Shown here in pieces: positions 31,097 to 33,639 of a stretch of 33,639 nucleotides of DNA. The notes under the pieces are model-generated. The model did not search any database, was not told where the DNA came from, and saw only the letters and a list, made by a program, of their open reading frames with translations. Source of the stretch: Nitrospira sp. SG-bin2 (GTDB lineage Bacteria; Nitrospirota; Nitrospiria; Nitrospirales; Nitrospiraceae). The DNA lies in assembly GCA_002083405.1 (NCBI GenBank), contig LVWT01000011.1, positions 1 through 33,639 of the forward strand, read 5' to 3'. The position numbers and the translations under genes are program-made. The number at the start of each line of letters is the position of its first letter. Position 1 is the stretch's first letter.

Positions 31097-33283
31097 ATGC
31101 GATATCTTCGAGAGAACATGATGAGAACTTGGTTTCCAGCTCAATATTTCCTGGTAGCACTGACGCTGGCCTCCTGCAGTCCTAGCGCGGCTCCGCCGAG
31201 CGGGACTCCGCCCAACGCGATGGCGCCGACACCATTACCGGCGAGTCAGATCCCGCAATTCGTGGACCCCTTGCCTCTTCTGGCTGTTGCGGGGGGAACC
31301 ATCGAAACAATCACCGCGCCATCGGCGACGCTCTCGATGTGCGAGTTCAAGGCCACCGTTATGCCGTCGACATTCGCGCCGACATCTTCCACCTACTCCG
31401 GAACCTATGTCTGGGGCTACCGCAACGGCTCAACCTGTCCTGGATCGGGAACGCCGCTCTCAACGTACATCGGGCCGGTGCTCGTCTCGACGCGTGGGAC
31501 TCCGACCGAAATTCAGTACATCAACAGTCTGCCGAATACCGCAGCAAGCCGACTGTCGGCTTGGAAGACCTCGACCGATCAGACCCTTTCCTGGGCCGAT
31601 CCGCTGAACAGTGAAGCCAACAGATGCGCAGGGGCTGTCGTCGAAAACCAACCGCCGTATGGGGGCTGCGCGTCGAATTATGCCGGTCCGGTCCCAACTA
31701 TCCCCCATCTGCACGGAGGGGAGGTTCCGCCGGTGCTAGATGGAGGCCCGGATGCCTGGTTCACTAGTGATGGGACTTACCGAGGCCATTCGTACTACAG
31801 CAAAGCCGGCACGGTTCCAAATGGAGCGATCTACCGCTATCCAAACAAGCAAGAAGCAGCTCCGCTCTGGTTTCACGACCATGCGTTAGGCGTGACACGC
31901 TTGAATGTCTATGCGGGGTTGGCAGGGATCTATCTGATCACCGATCCGGCGCTGACGTTGCCGGCCGGTCTGCATCCGATCGGGTTGCGGCAAGGCGCCG
32001 GGGGCTCCATAGACCATGTGACGCCGTTGGTGATCCAAGACCGCATGTTTGACACAACTGGACAGCTGTATTTCCCCAATATGGGGCCCAACCCGGAGCA
32101 TCCGTTCTGGATGATGGAGTTCTTCGGCGACACGAATGTCGTGAACGGCAAAGTTTGGCCATATCTGAACGTCGAGGCCAGGCGCTACCGCTTCCTCCTC
32201 ATCAACGGATCGAACGCGCGCACGTATGAACTCTCCTTGAGCGGACAACCTCTGTGGCAGATCGCAACCGACGGAGGGTATCTCGATAAGCCGGTCCGGC
32301 TAGGCAAGCTGACCGTGATGCCCGGTGAGCGAGCCGACATCATGATCGACTTTTCAGGATTAGCAGGGCAAACGTTGATCTTAGAGAATCATGGCCGCAC
32401 ACCATTCCCCAATGGCGCTCCACCCGATGCGGCGACAGCAGGACGCATTCTCCAGTTTCGAGTTGGACCGTCCACGTTGGCAGGGGCGGACGCCAGCTAC
32501 AACCTGGCTCAGGGCGACGCGCTCCGCCCACCCATGCGTCGGTTGGTGAACCCCGCCACAGGGATGCTGACCGTCGCTCCTTCGAAAACTCGCCAACTCA
32601 CGCTGAACGACATGATGGGTTCAGGCGGAATGGGCATGGTCAGACTGCTGATAAACAATACGAAGGCGTCCGGCACACGCGCTGATGGAACGGCCCGAAC
32701 GGATTTCACGGCGGTCACAGTGGGAGGCGTGACGGAATATATGTCTGAAGCGTCGGCTGAGGGCGAGACGGAGGTCTGGGAAATCGTCAACCTGACGGCA
32801 GACGCCCATCCGATTCACATACACTTGACGCCGGTTCAGGTGCTCAATCGACAACGGATCGATCTGGGCATGTATAAGATGGCCTACGACATGGCCTTCC
32901 CCAGTGGCGCCTCTATGTTCGGCGATGGTCCGCCGTTGACATACCTGCCCTCCGCTGCTTCCGGATCGAAACACGGAGGGAATCCGGATATTCAGCCCTA
33001 TCTTGATGGCCCCATCCAGCTTCCGGAAATCAACGAAGCCGGATGGAAAGATACGGTGATTGCGTATCCGGGCCAAGTCACTCGCATCGCCGTGCGCTTC
33101 GCGCCGACAGACACGGCAGCCGGCGTGGCGAGAAACTATTCTTTTGATCCAGATGCCGGTGGGCATGGATTCGTATGGCACTGTCATATCCTTGACCATG
33201 AGGACAATGACATGATGCGTCCGTATAAAATCACTGCGGCAAGAGGTGCGGCGAGGACATACGTGATGGGCGTCGATTACTAA
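31097..33283 (+). CDS. multicopper oxidase (CotA/CopA-like), lipoprotein-type signal
   Basis: The 728-residue exported oxidase has a lipoprotein-like signal (VALTLASC). All four copper-ligand blocks are present: IPHLHGGEVP, WFHDHALG, HPIHIHLTP, and the type 1/3 block WHCHILDHEDNDMM. The Cys is flanked by His, and the axial Met is kept, as in CotA/bilirubin oxidase. The family oxidises Cu(I), Fe(II), Mn(II) or phenols with reduction of oxygen to water. I place the start at ATG 31097 because of GGAGGTGAGC just upstream; the frame is open to 31025. The neighbouring CopB-like gene suggests copper detoxification. Confidence 0.9.
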   Translation: MRYLRENMMRTWFPAQYFLVALTLASCSPSAAPPSGTPPNAMAPTPLPASQIPQFVDPLPLLAVAGGTIETITAPSATLSMCEFKATVMPSTFAPTSSTYSGTYVWGYRNGSTCPGSGTPLSTYIGPVLVSTRGTPTEIQYINSLPNTAASRLSAWKTSTDQTLSWADPLNSEANRCAGAVVENQPPYGGCASNYAGPVPTIPHLHGGEVPPVLDGGPDAWFTSDGTYRGHSYYSKAGTVPNGAIYRYPNKQEAAPLWFHDHALGVTRLNVYAGLAGIYLITDPALTLPAGLHPIGLRQGAGGSIDHVTPLVIQDRMFDTTGQLYFPNMGPNPEHPFWMMEFFGDTNVVNGKVWPYLNVEARRYRFLLINGSNARTYELSLSGQPLWQIATDGGYLDKPVRLGKLTVMPGERADIMIDFSGLAGQTLILENHGRTPFPNGAPPDAATAGRILQFRVGPSTLAGADASYNLAQGDALRPPMRRLVNPATGMLTVAPSKTRQLTLNDMMGSGGMGMVRLLINNTKASGTRADGTARTDFTAVTVGGVTEYMSEASAEGETEVWEIVNLTADAHPIHIHLTPVQVLNRQRIDLGMYKMAYDMAFPSGASMFGDGPPLTYLPSAASGSKHGGNPDIQPYLDGPIQLPEINEAGWKDTVIAYPGQVTRIAVRFAPTDTAAGVARNYSFDPDAGGHGFVWHCHILDHEDNDMMRPYKITAARGAARTYVMGVDY

Positions 33284-33431
33284 GTGAGAGAGGTAGGGGA
33301 AACCAGCTCAAGATGTCGGGCAGTTCCAACGAGAGGCTGCTCGACGTCCATGGATGGATGTGATTTGGTTCGTCGGAGCCATACAAAGCTGGCAGTGCCG
33401 AAGAGAATAAAAGAGAAATCCTTCACCTCCT

Positions 33432-33545
33432 CCGGAGAGATAATCCCGTGTGTTGTTCACTAGGTGACGTGTGACTTTATGAGAAGATGTGTCGGCGCAT
33501 GACGATGGAAGAATTGCTTAGCATTGTAATAACTTATCTCTCCGG
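33432..33545. repeat. 12-bp inverted repeat flanking a 114-bp segment
   Basis: CCGGAGAGATAA at 33432-33443 and its exact reverse complement TTATCTCTCCGG at 33534-33545 bracket a short AT-richer segment. It lies between the oxidase gene (3' end at 33283) and the convergent gene at the right edge, so it could be a terminator-like or small mobile structure. No coding frame is visible in 33284-33582. Confidence 0.55.
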
Positions 33546-33582
33546 CGTGCTGTCCAGCCGCTTCTTGGTCTAATCCAGACTG

Positions 33583-33639
33583 CTAAAACCACATACGCAC
33601 GCCGACTACGAATCGGATCTGGCTCGGGTTTCCATTCTC
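33583..33639 (-). CDS. copB: partial outer-membrane protein C-terminus, CopB-like
   Basis: Only the last 18 codons are in the window. They read ENGNPSQIRFVVGVRMWF and then TAG. A C-terminal phenylalanine after a beta-strand is the outer-membrane barrel sorting signal, and the sequence resembles the end of copper-resistance protein CopB. The gene lies convergent to, and next to, the multicopper oxidase, a partner often found with CopB. The identity is a guess from so few residues; the outer-membrane barrel end is more certain. Confidence 0.5.
   Translation of the reverse strand, partial: ENGNPSQIRFVVGVRMWF

Noticed and set aside
1..33639. CRISPR array, tRNA or rRNA genes.
   Set aside because: No regularly spaced repeats with unique spacers and no recognisable tRNA or rRNA sequence were seen on reading; a tRNA scan would be the decisive check.

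Overview
The window reads as a chromosome segment of a GC-rich Gram-negative bacterium. It has outer-membrane TonB receptors, tripartite efflux, lipoproteins and a hopanoid-type epimerase. My best guess is a Nitrospira-like member of the Nitrospirota, from the combined gene content and the style of dispersed intergenic repeats. That is inference; no rRNA or other marker is present.

Left edge (1-2.1 kb): four minus-strand genes, the leftmost cut by the window edge, separated by three attC-like recombination sites. No integrase gene is seen, so this looks like an integron cassette array or CALIN (attC cluster lacking integrase). The cassettes encode a PD-(D/E)XK-like protein, an HNH endonuclease, a DUF4145 protein and a HEPN-type protein with an RNxxxH motif, all families common in defence. 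At 2.1-2.6 kb is a patch of direct and inverted repeats.

2.6-9.2 kb: ispA-type prenyl diphosphate synthase, hpnA-type epimerase, a CruF-like carotenoid hydratase, two small envelope proteins, a GAF-domain sensor kinase homologue that lacks the phospho-accepting histidine, a 31-residue cysteine-rich microprotein, and a small exported protein with a clear terminator.

9.2-19.5 kb: mpg, a TonB-dependent receptor and nikR lie in one minus-strand unit (nickel control). Next come an anti-sigma/ECF sigma pair and, facing away from it, a plus-strand cluster: lipoprotein, DUF4331 protein, TonB, TPR protein and HupE/UreJ-type permease. This cluster is the best candidate for an undescribed system, probably a regulated envelope metal (nickel or cobalt) uptake or sensing unit.

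19.5-33.6 kb: HtrA protease, YnfA-type membrane protein, MFS transporter, then a right-to-left heavy-metal efflux unit (His-rich exported protein, TolC/CzcC, CzcB/CusB, CzcA/CusA, CDF transporter). Divergent from it are a Cys/Met-rich exported protein, a small membrane protein and a CotA-like multicopper oxidase. A convergent gene whose last 18 residues look like the C-terminus of CopB or another outer-membrane barrel runs off the right edge. Metal homeostasis therefore dominates the right two thirds.

An approximately 206-211 bp MITE-like element occurs twice in opposite orientations. Each copy begins on the stop codon of the upstream gene, and the second also reaches into the start of the hupE-like gene.
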